DNA from: Isotricha intestinalis | Taxonomy: Eukaryota; Ciliophora; Litostomatea; Vestibuliferida; Isotrichidae | NCBI GenBank assembly: GCA_023807065.1 | Contig: JAJJLU010003945.1 | Coordinates: 1 to 23,376, forward strand | Reading direction: 5' to 3' | DNA: 23,376 nucleotides | Part shown: in pieces, positions 1 to 8,022 of the stretch | How positions within the stretch are numbered: the first letter of the stretch is position 1 | Layout of the letters: the number at the start of each line of letters is the position of its first letter | Notes under the pieces: generated by a model | Seen by the model: only the letters and a program-made list of their open reading frames with translations | The model's database searches: none | Told to the model about the DNA's origin: nothing | Translations under genes and position numbers: made by a program

Positions 1-1
1 A

Positions 2-118
2 GATGATACTGAAGTGACAGCCACTGAAGATACTTCTCCTTCTGGTTCCCCTGATAATAATTCTTCTTCTTATATGAAAATATCTTCATTTTTCACATTT
101 TTATTCTTATTATTTTAA
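2..118 (+). CDS. 3' end of a surface-protein gene with a GPI-anchor-like tail (partial)
   Basis: Reading from base 2, 38 codons run to a TAA at 116-118. The 5' part lies outside the window. The visible residues start with an acidic Thr/Ser/Pro/Asp/Asn stretch, continue through NSSSYMKISS and end in a purely hydrophobic tail, FFTFLFLLF. A small-residue Ser/Asn site, a short spacer and a C-terminal hydrophobic run with no basic residue after it is the classic pattern of a GPI-attachment signal. The protein is therefore probably a secreted, membrane-anchored surface protein; this is inference, because a tail-anchored protein would look similar. The codons here are less A/T-biased than in every other gene of the window (GTG, GCC, TCC and CCT occur close together). 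No family can be named from so short a piece. Confidence 0.6.
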   Translation, partial: DDTEVTATEDTSPSGSPDNNSSSYMKISSFFTFLFLLF

Positions 119-859
119 ATTATATCTATTTATCTGATAAATTTTTTTTCAAAATTACACTTTTTTTTTTAATTATCATTGTGTGTATTTAATTAATTAT
201 AAATATTTAAATATTGAATGAACATAGATAAAGATACTACATAAAAATACTTTTTTTTTAAAAAAAATTATTGGATTATTTTGTGATTTTTATTTGTCCA
301 GTTTTGTAAGTGAAAAATTTGATTTATTTAATCAAATGAATATTAATATTTTTTAGTTATAATATTGAGAATATTCCTTCTTCTTATTCAATAATTTATT
401 CTTTTTTGATATTGATATTTTAAATTATAATGAATTAATTTAATGAATTTTCAAATTTTCCCAATTAATTATTTTTAAATTTATATTTTACAATCCTAAT
501 AATTGTTTTTAAAAAAATAAATTTATATTCAAATTTAAATAATCATTCAATTTTATAAATTTTTCCCAATAATTATCTTAAATAGATATATGTTTATCAA
601 AAAAATATAAAAGTTTTTTTCTTTTAAAAGAATTTCACTTTTAACATATTAAATATAAAATAAATAATAAAATTAACACAACAATAATAAACAAGAATAA
701 AAACAAAAATCATTAAAAATTAAATAATTTATTTTTATTTTTATAATATTTATTTATAATATTAATCAAAATGAGTAAAAAGATAAATAAATAACTTTTA
801 ATATAATATAGTTTCAAATATTTTTTTTTCAAACGAATGAAAACTTAGAATTAATATTA
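119..859. other. AT-rich intergenic region, no gene seen
   Basis: These 741 bp lie between two converging gene ends. They are almost entirely A/T, with oligo-T and oligo-A runs, and contain only very short open frames, such as a seven-residue one starting at 771. I see no RNA gene, conserved repeat or intact small gene. The stretch must hold the 3' flanks of both neighbours. Confidence 0.6.
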
Positions 860-2079
860 TTATTCATATTTAAAATATCTAAATATTTCATTATATTGAA
901 TTGATTCTGTATTATTCTTTTCATTATTTAAGTTATTTATGTTTTGATTATTGTTTTTTTTATCTTTAATATTTTGCTTTTTTTCTTCTTTTTTAATATT
1001 ATTTTGCTTTTCATCTTCATCATTATCTTCTTCTTCATATTCAGGTTCTATAATATTATATTAATAATAAATTACCTTCTTTAATATCTTTTCTAAATTT
1101 AAAAAAATTTTTTTGATTCGTATTAAACATTTTATCCATTTCATCATTTAAATTCTCATCTTCATTTTCTTCTTCTTCATTTTTATTTTCATTATCATTT
1201 AAATTATCATTATCATTATTTTCATTATTCTCTTTTTCAATATCTTCGTTCTTCTTTTTTTTATTTTTTTTATTGTTATTTTTTTTACTATTATTACTTT
1301 TATAATCATCAAATTTTTTTCTTTCTTTTTTTTCTTCTTTTTTTTTCTTTAAATCAATAATAGGAACACCATTTAAAAAACCTTTAACTCCAATTTCCAT
1401 ATTAAATTTTTTTTCTAAAAATTTATTAGGCCAATATATTGAATAAGGATTTCTAGGATCACTCATAATTCCTAATTGCTTTTTATGATTATTTGAAATT
1501 TTCTTTTTTTGATGAACTGGGTTTAATTTTGGTTTAAACATTACTGAATTTTTAAAGTTGTTATTATAATTTTGATATATTAATTGTTTCTTTATATAAT
1601 TTGCAGTTTGAGTTCTTCTTTTATTTATTTCTTTATTTCTTTGAAGTTCTTTTAAATATATATAAGCTGGATTTGCTTTGTCTAAATTATATTTATCATT
1701 TTTTGAAGAAATCACGGTTTTTGCACTTTTTTTTGATTTTGAACTGTATGATGTTCTATTATTTTTTTTTTCTAAAGTTTGAGATAAATTATTTTTATTT
1801 TCTTTTAACTCTTTATTTTTACTTTTTTCATTATTGTTATTATTTAATTCTTTTTCATCTTTGTTTAAAGTATTTTCTTTATTTTCTTTATTTTCTTTAA
1901 CATTTTCTAAATTTAAATTTTCTTTTTCTATTTCATTGTTTTCATTATTAATATTATCTTCATTTTGTTTATTTGAATTTTCACTTTGAATAATTTCATT
2001 ATTATTCTCACTTTTATTATCTTGATTAAAACTAAAACATTAAAATAAAAAAAAATTGATACTTATTATTTTCTGACAT
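860..2079 (-). CDS. Unrecognised Lys/Asn/Glu-rich protein, 386 aa, two micro-introns
   Basis: This gene has three exons on the minus strand: 2079-2063, 2031-1076 and 1047-860. They are joined across introns of 31 nt and 28 nt, both GT...TAG. Splicing gives one frame of 386 residues that opens MSENNNFNQD and ends FRYFKYE before TAA. The first exon is only 17 nt. Without splicing, the first intron introduces an in-frame TAG and the last exon is lost. Residues 1-110 are low complexity (Asn/Lys/Glu). A more conserved-looking block follows, about residues 112-232, including DPRNPYSIYWPNKF and GVKGFLNGVPIIDL. The rest is a charged Lys/Asn/Glu tail. I do not recognise the family. The ordered block between disordered ends would fit a cytoskeletal or scaffold role, but that is a guess. 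It lies 124 bp upstream of the POMP gene's stop, on the same strand. Confidence 0.75.
1048..1075 (-). other. 28-nt intron (intron 2 of the 386-aa gene)
   Basis: On the minus strand it begins GTAATT and ends TTATAG, with a TATTAAT sequence that could serve as branch site. Removing it joins GAA-G to AA-CCT and keeps an open frame for another 62 codons to TAA. Without removal, translation stops inside the intron. Confidence 0.8.
2032..2062 (-). other. 31-nt intron (intron 1 of the 386-aa gene)
   Basis: On the minus strand it begins GTATCA and ends GTTTTAG, with a T-rich middle and a TTTTAAT sequence near the 3' end. Removing it joins a 17-nt ATG exon to a frame that is open upstream of 1715 all the way to 2031. 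This gives a good ATG start that the unspliced frame lacks. Confidence 0.8.
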
Positions 2080-2203
2080 TTATATTTTAATTTAAGTTAT
2101 TTTTCCTAATTATAATTATAAATTTTTTAAAAAAAGTAAAAAATAATAGTTTAAAAGAAAAAAACACTTTAAATACATTTTCCTAAGCAAAAATTTTTTT
2201 AAT

Positions 2204-2605
2204 TTAATTATTATCTAAATAAACTTTCTCACATTGTCTAAACAAGCTTTGATCAACATCAAAAGGTTTATCTTTCCCTAAATAATCTCTAAATTCAATT
2301 TTATCATAATTACCGCAAGCAATGTTTAAAGCAAAATTATTTGATTTTAAAGGAAAATCTCTTTTCATATTCGCAAGAGCATTTCTTTCTAAGCATAATT
2401 GAAAAGCATAACCTGTACCATATAAATCAGAATATCTTCTCATTTTATTCATTTCGTCTTTTTTAAATTGCTCATATTGCATTTTTGCAACTGGATGATT
2501 GGGAATAGTATTTTTATTTATTTGATTTCTATTCATAAAATTTTCTAAAAAATCTTCTCTCATTAATGCATTTTGAGTTTGGTTAATTTCAAATGGCTCT
2601 TCCAT
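2204..2605 (-). CDS. POMP: Proteasome maturation protein POMP / Ump1
   Basis: This 133-residue protein fits the size of Ump1/POMP, the chaperone that guides assembly of 20S half-proteasomes and is degraded as the first substrate of the finished particle. Family features are in the expected order: a variable N-terminus, NHPVAKMQ at about residues 36-43 (the NHP/SHP element), a Met-Arg-rich helix (about 50-57), a GTGYAFQL segment at 63-70 matching the Gly-Leu-hydrophobic region, and the C-terminal signature at about 82-109. That signature has LKSNNFALNIACGNYDKIEF, equivalent to the L-SSNL-LD-L-G-D--I-FED pattern of animal POMP. The start is the first ATG after AT-only sequence. The gene lies in a minus-strand run with two other ubiquitin-pathway genes. 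Identification rests on motif order, not a search. Confidence 0.85.
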   Translation of the reverse strand: MEEPFEINQTQNALMREDFLENFMNRNQINKNTIPNHPVAKMQYEQFKKDEMNKMRRYSDLYGTGYAFQLCLERNALANMKRDFPLKSNNFALNIACGNYDKIEFRDYLGKDKPFDVDQSLFRQCEKVYLDNN

Positions 2606-3374
2606 TGTTTTATATATATATTATTTTAATGTTTTTTTATATTAAAATTTAAACAAATCTCCAATGAAAGTTTTAAATTAAATTATATTTAAATAAATGT
2701 TATTTAGTTATTTTTTGGGAATTATAATGGTTTGATTAGGATTTTTTTTTGATTTGGAGAATTTATTTATTTATATGTGAGAGATTAATGTTTTTATTTT
2801 TTTTTACTTAATGATTATCTTAAATGTTTATCATATTATTATTGTATTTTTAATTTTATTGATTATTTATTTATATTATTGTTATTTATATCATTTATTT
2901 TACTATTTATATCTTCATTTATTTAATTAATATTTATCATTTATTTTTCTCTTATTTTTATTTGTTTGTTTTTTTTTGTTAAAAAGTTATTTTTATTGTT
3001 TTCTTAATTATTCTAAATCAAATTAGTCTTTTTTTATTTAATATATATTCATAATTTTATTTGAATACAAATAGGTTTCTTATTATTTTTAATTTTTTAA
3101 TTTCTTCTTTATTTCCTCTTACTTTTTTTACATTTTCAACGTTCATTTTATTTTCACTATTTTTTGAATTATAAATTAAATTTTTTCTTTTCCTATTATT
3201 TTTATTTTTGATTTTCCGAAAATTATTAATTAATATATAAATAAATCTTAAATCATGTAATTATTCTTTAAAAAATTATTTCCTTTTTTCAATTCAATAT
3301 TTATGTTAATAAAGAATAATTATAAGTAAAAAAAAAATTCTTTAATAAATTTATCCTTAATTATTTAACTTGTT
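2606..3374. other. Intergenic, T-rich on the plus strand; one small minus-strand frame
   Basis: The 769 bp between the POMP start and the otubain-like gene's stop are mostly T-rich on the plus strand. At about 2840-2960 there is degenerate iteration of TTATTTAT-like units. On the minus strand a stop-free frame of about 67 codons ends with TAA at 3059-3057. Its only internal ATG is at 3146, giving 29 residues (MNVENVKKVRGNKEEIKKLK, then nine more). The composition resembles local coding sequence, but the peptide is too short to claim as a gene and no upstream exon with a GT donor is visible. Confidence 0.45.
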
Positions 3375-5798
3375 TTAAATATAATTTTTATCAAATCCCT
3401 TTAATTCATGTGGTTTTTTACAAATCATACATGAAATATTTGATTTTTTTGAAGGATTATTTTTTTTAAAGCAAAGAGAACAAATTTTATGTTCAAATGC
3501 CATAGGATTATTAGATGAGTCATTTAATTCTAATTTATAATATTCTTTACATAAAAATTTTGTTATTTTTTTCATACAATAAACACACAATAAAGATCTT
3601 TTATAAAGCAATAATTTATTAATTTCATGTAATAAATTATTATTATCAATATTCATATTATTAAAAATACAAATTAAAGAATCTATTTGTTCTAAATTAT
3701 ATTCTGAACCACATAAACAAATATATTCATTAATTCCTTTTTTATCTTGTTTATATGTATAATTTACTTTTTTTGTTAAAAACATTCTTAAACATTTTTC
3801 ATTACAAAAAGTACAATTACAAGGTAATTTTTTTTTATTTGTTGAAAGAGATTTAAAGCAATTAGCACATATATTATTTTTAATTTCTTCTACTATACTA
3901 TTTAAACTTAATTTATTATTTACATTTTGATTATAATAATAAATTGTCTTTGAGAAATTATTTTCTATTCCATTTATTTTCATTGGTTTAAATTCTATAA
4001 AATTTTTAAAACTTTGTTTTTTTTTTATTTTTTTAAAATCTTGATAAAACATAATCATTAATTCCATTATTTTTTTTTTAAAACATTCATTACATAAATT
4101 ATATGTATTATCACTTGTATTAGTAATTGCTTTATTACAAAGATTACAATGATATATAATCTTTTGCTCAGGTTTAATAAAAGGAAATAATACTTTATTG
4201 TTTTTTTTTTGAAGTTCATTTTTTTTATTTTTAAATTTTTTAATTTTCTTTTTCATTTCTTTCTCATCTATTTTATTATATATTTTAATAACTTTTCTTA
4301 TATTTAAAGAAAGAGGTCTTCTTTTATATTTTCTTTGAGGAAAATTAATAACTAAAAATCTTATTGCTTCATCTTTATTATCTACTTTTCCATTCTTTAT
4401 AGTACTCTTTAATAAACTATTTCTCTTAGTAAATAAGATACTTTTATTAAAATTTTTTAAAATACTTTGATTAAAGCTTTTTCTATTCTCCAAATTTATT
4501 TTTTGTAAAAAGTCTTCTTCTCCTCTTAGAGTACTTTCAATTTTTGTTGATTCATCATTGGAAGTATTGTTAATATCATTAATATTTATTGTTTCTGAAT
4601 CATCTGAATAATATAAACTATTATCTATTGTTTTATTATCTGAAATAAAATCAAGATCAAGTTCATTAGTATCATCATTTCCATCATAAAACAAATATAA
4701 ATAATTGAAATTAGTATTAAAGAACTCTTTATTATATGAAATATCAAAGTGATCACTTTTATATAAAATACTTATTTTATTATATTTATTATCTTTATTC
4801 TTTTCAATACTATTAAATTGTAAATTAGTTAAAGTTTTATTTGAAACTTCAAACATTATAATATTTAAATTAATTTCTAAAACATAAGGTGTAAGATATA
4901 TAACAATCTTTTCTGCGTTTTTATATAATTTAAGTAAAAATTCATCATAAAACTTTTGAAATAAAAACATATCATCTTCAGTTTCATATTCTGCAGGAAG
5001 TAAATTTCCTATCATTACTGGAAAATCTTCAGTATAACAATTATCTTCATTACTTTTAATATATTTATATAAAATAAATCTAAAATAAAAAATTAATCCA
5101 TAATCAAAATCCCTATAATTATTAAATAATTTAATAAAAATTTGATATGCATTTATTATATGAAAATCATTTATATTCATTTTATAATTTAAAGCAAAAT
5201 AAATTAACATCATACAAGAAATAATTTTATTTGCAGATATTTTATGTTGAATTAAAAGTTTATTCAAAACATCATTTTTAAACTGAACATTCATATCACA
5301 AATTAAATCTTTTAATCTACTTAAATTATTTGAAAAAATTAAATTTTCAATATAAGCAAAAATAACAGCTCTATAAAAGCAATTACCATCTCCTTTAATT
5401 TTTCTCCAATAATCACAAACATTATTTAAAGTAATTACTTTTTCTTTAAAACCTTCATTCACTGGATTAGAGTCTTTAAAAAAAGTATCTATTGATGATA
5501 TAAAACCAGAATTATTAAAAATTTCAATGTAATCACAATCTTTATGTGATAAATTCTTTTGATTTATTTTTTCTTTTAATTTTAATAAATTTTCCTTTCT
5601 GTTTTTTTCTTCTAATAATGAAATAAAATCATTATCAGAATAATTTTTAATATATGTTTTTTTTACGAAATTTGAAGATTTATTTGTTTCTTCGTTTTTA
5701 GGAATTAAATTTATTTCTTCTAGAACGTATTTTATTTGTTCTTTTTGTGTTGTATTGTTATTATTTACTTTTAGTTTTTTAGAAGAAGGTTCACTCAT
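3375..5798 (-). CDS. Otubain-like (peptidase C65 / OTU) deubiquitinase with a Cys-rich zinc-binding C-terminus
   Basis: This is an 807-residue predicted cysteine protease that removes ubiquitin. The catalytic core is visible: KGDGNCFYRA at residues 135-144 holds Asp137 and the nucleophile Cys140, as in otubains. The C-terminal catalytic His is in HFDISY at 350-355, matching the otubain H-Y-D-I motif. Residues 1-110 are a charged N-terminal extension and 375-540 a low-complexity linker. From 551 to 793 come at least seven Cys pairs or clusters (551/554, 569/572, 644/647, 660/662/665/669, 694/696, 738/741, 773/776, 790/793), resembling linked RING or IBR-like zinc folds. The start is placed at MSEPSSKKLK. 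The frame stays open 35 codons upstream, but that would run into the 3' end of the neighbouring gene, whereas this ATG leaves a 68-bp spacer. The C-terminus may bind ubiquitin or act in ligation, which is inference. Confidence 0.8.
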   Translation of the reverse strand: MSEPSSKKLKVNNNNTTQKEQIKYVLEEINLIPKNEETNKSSNFVKKTYIKNYSDNDFISLLEEKNRKENLLKLKEKINQKNLSHKDCDYIEIFNNSGFISSIDTFFKDSNPVNEGFKEKVITLNNVCDYWRKIKGDGNCFYRAVIFAYIENLIFSNNLSRLKDLICDMNVQFKNDVLNKLLIQHKISANKIISCMMLIYFALNYKMNINDFHIINAYQIFIKLFNNYRDFDYGLIFYFRFILYKYIKSNEDNCYTEDFPVMIGNLLPAEYETEDDMFLFQKFYDEFLLKLYKNAEKIVIYLTPYVLEINLNIIMFEVSNKTLTNLQFNSIEKNKDNKYNKISILYKSDHFDISYNKEFFNTNFNYLYLFYDGNDDTNELDLDFISDNKTIDNSLYYSDDSETININDINNTSNDESTKIESTLRGEEDFLQKINLENRKSFNQSILKNFNKSILFTKRNSLLKSTIKNGKVDNKDEAIRFLVINFPQRKYKRRPLSLNIRKVIKIYNKIDEKEMKKKIKKFKNKKNELQKKNNKVLFPFIKPEQKIIYHCNLCNKAITNTSDNTYNLCNECFKKKIMELMIMFYQDFKKIKKKQSFKNFIEFKPMKINGIENNFSKTIYYYNQNVNNKLSLNSIVEEIKNNICANCFKSLSTNKKKLPCNCTFCNEKCLRMFLTKKVNYTYKQDKKGINEYICLCGSEYNLEQIDSLICIFNNMNIDNNNLLHEINKLLLYKRSLLCVYCMKKITKFLCKEYYKLELNDSSNNPMAFEHKICSLCFKKNNPSKKSNISCMICKKPHELKGFDKNYI

Positions 5799-5866
5799 TT
5801 TTGAATTGATAATAATATTATTATTTTTTTTAATTATATTTAAAATATAATATCTTAAAAAATTAA

Positions 5867-7810
5867 TTAAATCTCTGGTAATTGAGAATGACATAAAGGA
5901 CATGTTGATTTTGCTTCAATCCAATTTTTTAAACATTTTGAATGATAAACATGATTACAAGGAGTAATAACAAATTTTTTATTTTTAGTTTTTTCTTCAA
6001 TACTTTTTTTAATGATAAATATTTTCTTAAAAAATAATTTAATTTTTACCATACATTTATAGAATTTATTTATAAAACTTTCTTTATAATGAAAATCATT
6101 ATTTTCAATTTTTTTTTCACTTTCAATATTTTTTATAATTTCATTATTAGAATTAATGTTTTTTTCAATATTATTATTTTCATTAGTAATTTCCATTTCT
6201 AAAATATTTCCTTCTTTTAAATCATATTGAATTTCTTCTTGATCTTTATTTAATTCTTCTAAACAAATACAACATTCTTCTTTTGAAACACTTTCTCTTC
6301 TATTATTTGGTAAAGCTTTTAAAGTTTCATTAAAGTTTTCAAAGAATTTAAATTCTGGTTTCTTTAAAAATTGACTATCAAAACCTATATCATATAAATC
6401 AATAATAAATAATAATATTATTTGAAGAAAGAATAATATTAAAAATATCTTTAAATAAGTAAATTGAGGTTTAGAATTTAAAGGAAATTTTCCATAAAGA
6501 AAAAAACAAACTGTAATAAATTTATCACTATAAAGAATAAAATAAAAACTAAAAAATAATAATATTCCTTTTTTCTTAATAACTTTATTAACTTTTAATC
6601 TATGAATAATTTGAGGAATAAAAAATAATGAATAAAGAATACACATTATAATAGGATAAAAAATAGTAATAACTGAGATAAAAGAAGAAATAAACATTAA
6701 AGGAATAAAAAAAGTAGTAATTTCTTTTACTTTTTTATTAGCATAATAATTTAATTGTACTGTTTGTTCATTCATAGAAACATTATTTCTAATTAATGAA
6801 ACTTCTAATTTTCTATAGCCAAGAGAATGCACAATCATTCTATTAATCATTTTATAACAATAATATATAAACCACCAATAAAAAAAAAAATCAATCATTG
6901 ATATTAATCCAAAAACAAATAAAGGTGAAAAAAAATTAAGTAAATCACCTCTATAATAACTTTCCCCTAACATAGCTTCAAGTAATTCTAATAGTATTAA
7001 TAAAAAAATTATTGTTGCATAATCTGTATTATTTTGTGTTGTTATGAAAATATAAAATATAAATAATCCTATATTATAAGTTAATAATATATTATATAAT
7101 ATTAATATCATTGATATATTTCCATATAATTTATTTCCGAAATGTGCTTTATCTATTGATTTAAAAAAATAAACTTGAATTATACATGTAATAAATAATA
7201 CACTCATATATAAATTTGAATAAAGACAAAATAAAATATTTTGACTGTATTTTGTTTTATTTCCTTTAAAAGTTAAGGATATGTTTCCAAAGTTTAAATT
7301 CCCTTCTATTGTTTGATTTAATGAAAAATTAAAATAAAAAGTAGTTAAATTATAATATAATGGAAATCGTTTCCAAAATAAAAGATTATTATGTGTTATT
7401 TTAATTTTTCCGATTTTTTTTTTGTTTTCATTTTTATTAAATATAATAAAATTTGTTAAATAATTTCCAGATTCTTTTTCAAAAGAAGTATTAATGTTCT
7501 TTGGAATTGTTATATAAAGTTTATAATAATCATTATGGTAAAAATGTTCTTTAAATATTGTAAAATAAATTTCTAAATCTTGTTTATATTCTCTAAAATC
7601 AATTTGGAAATTTGTATTATTTAATAGTTCATAAAAATAAATATTAGAATTATTCATAAATTCAACTTCACCTTTATATTTTCTATTATTTAATATTGTA
7701 GATATATCTTTAATTGAATTTATTTGAATTTGCTTATTTTTTTCATTTGCTCCTAAAATATAAGTTAAAAGAAAAATAAAATAAATTAATTTAATTTGGA
7801 ATATTTCCAT
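5867..7810 (-). CDS. Tul1/Dsc1-type multi-pass RING E3 ubiquitin ligase
   Basis: This 647-residue protein starts with a signal peptide (hydrophobic 6-20, then ANEKN). A lumenal domain follows, about 21-190, with several N-glycosylation sequons such as NNTN and NLTT. About seven membrane segments follow (roughly 196-216, 231-256, 265-285, 292-320, 366-398, 414-438 and 452-472), then a cytosolic C-terminal RING-H2. The architecture matches yeast Tul1/Dsc1, which ubiquitinates mis-sorted or Golgi/endosomal membrane proteins. The RING ligands read Cys513, Cys516, Cys618, His620, His623, Cys626, Cys637 and Cys640, ending CPLCHSQLPEI as in the family. The oddity is about 100 residues of mostly Asn/Glu/Lys-rich sequence between the second and third ligands, where 9-39 is usual. 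Its 3' end lies 68 bp from the deubiquitinase start on the same strand. Confidence 0.82.
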   Translation of the reverse strand: MEIFQIKLIYFIFLLTYILGANEKNKQIQINSIKDISTILNNRKYKGEVEFMNNSNIYFYELLNNTNFQIDFREYKQDLEIYFTIFKEHFYHNDYYKLYITIPKNINTSFEKESGNYLTNFIIFNKNENKKKIGKIKITHNNLLFWKRFPLYYNLTTFYFNFSLNQTIEGNLNFGNISLTFKGNKTKYSQNILFCLYSNLYMSVLFITCIIQVYFFKSIDKAHFGNKLYGNISMILILYNILLTYNIGLFIFYIFITTQNNTDYATIIFLLILLELLEAMLGESYYRGDLLNFFSPLFVFGLISMIDFFFYWWFIYYCYKMINRMIVHSLGYRKLEVSLIRNNVSMNEQTVQLNYYANKKVKEITTFFIPLMFISSFISVITIFYPIIMCILYSLFFIPQIIHRLKVNKVIKKKGILLFFSFYFILYSDKFITVCFFLYGKFPLNSKPQFTYLKIFLILFFLQIILLFIIDLYDIGFDSQFLKKPEFKFFENFNETLKALPNNRRESVSKEECCICLEELNKDQEEIQYDLKEGNILEMEITNENNNIEKNINSNNEIIKNIESEKKIENNDFHYKESFINKFYKCMVKIKLFFKKIFIIKKSIEEKTKNKKFVITPCNHVYHSKCLKNWIEAKSTCPLCHSQLPEI

Positions 7811-8022
7811 TAATTAATTTCTTAGAAAAGAAAAGATAAATAAATACTAATATTAATTTCTTGAGTATAAAATAAAAATAATTTAAAAAAAAAGAATGAA
7901 TATTTAAAACATTATTAAATAATTTAAAACAAAATAAATAAATATATATCTAAATAAAAATAAAAAATAATGAATCCAAAAGCAAAAAATAATAAAAATA
8001 TAAATATAAAACCTAAATAAAA
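7811..8022. promoter_or_regulatory. Divergent intergenic region between the Tul1-like and VPS26 genes
   Basis: These 212 bp separate two start codons that point away from each other, so they must carry the promoters of both genes. The sequence is A/T-only for long stretches and I see no defined motif. A 16-codon upstream open frame occupies 7970-8020, just ahead of VPS26. Confidence 0.5.

Noticed and set aside
16..60. tRNA-like richer segment at the left edge
   Set aside because: It reads as an uninterrupted coding frame and shows no cloverleaf pairing.
119..859. Telomere or chromosome-end repeat
   Set aside because: There is no tandem G-rich or C-rich unit here or at the right edge. The window appears internal to a longer molecule.
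1601..1900. 99-residue plus-strand frame rich in Phe/Tyr/Leu
   Set aside because: It is antisense to the spliced Lys/Asn/Glu-rich gene, and its Phe/Leu composition is what the complement of A-rich codons gives.
5799..5903. 35-residue N-terminal extension of the otubain-like protein
   Set aside because: It would overlap the 3' end of the Tul1-like gene and is AT-only low-quality sequence. MSEPSSKKLK at 5798 is a better start.
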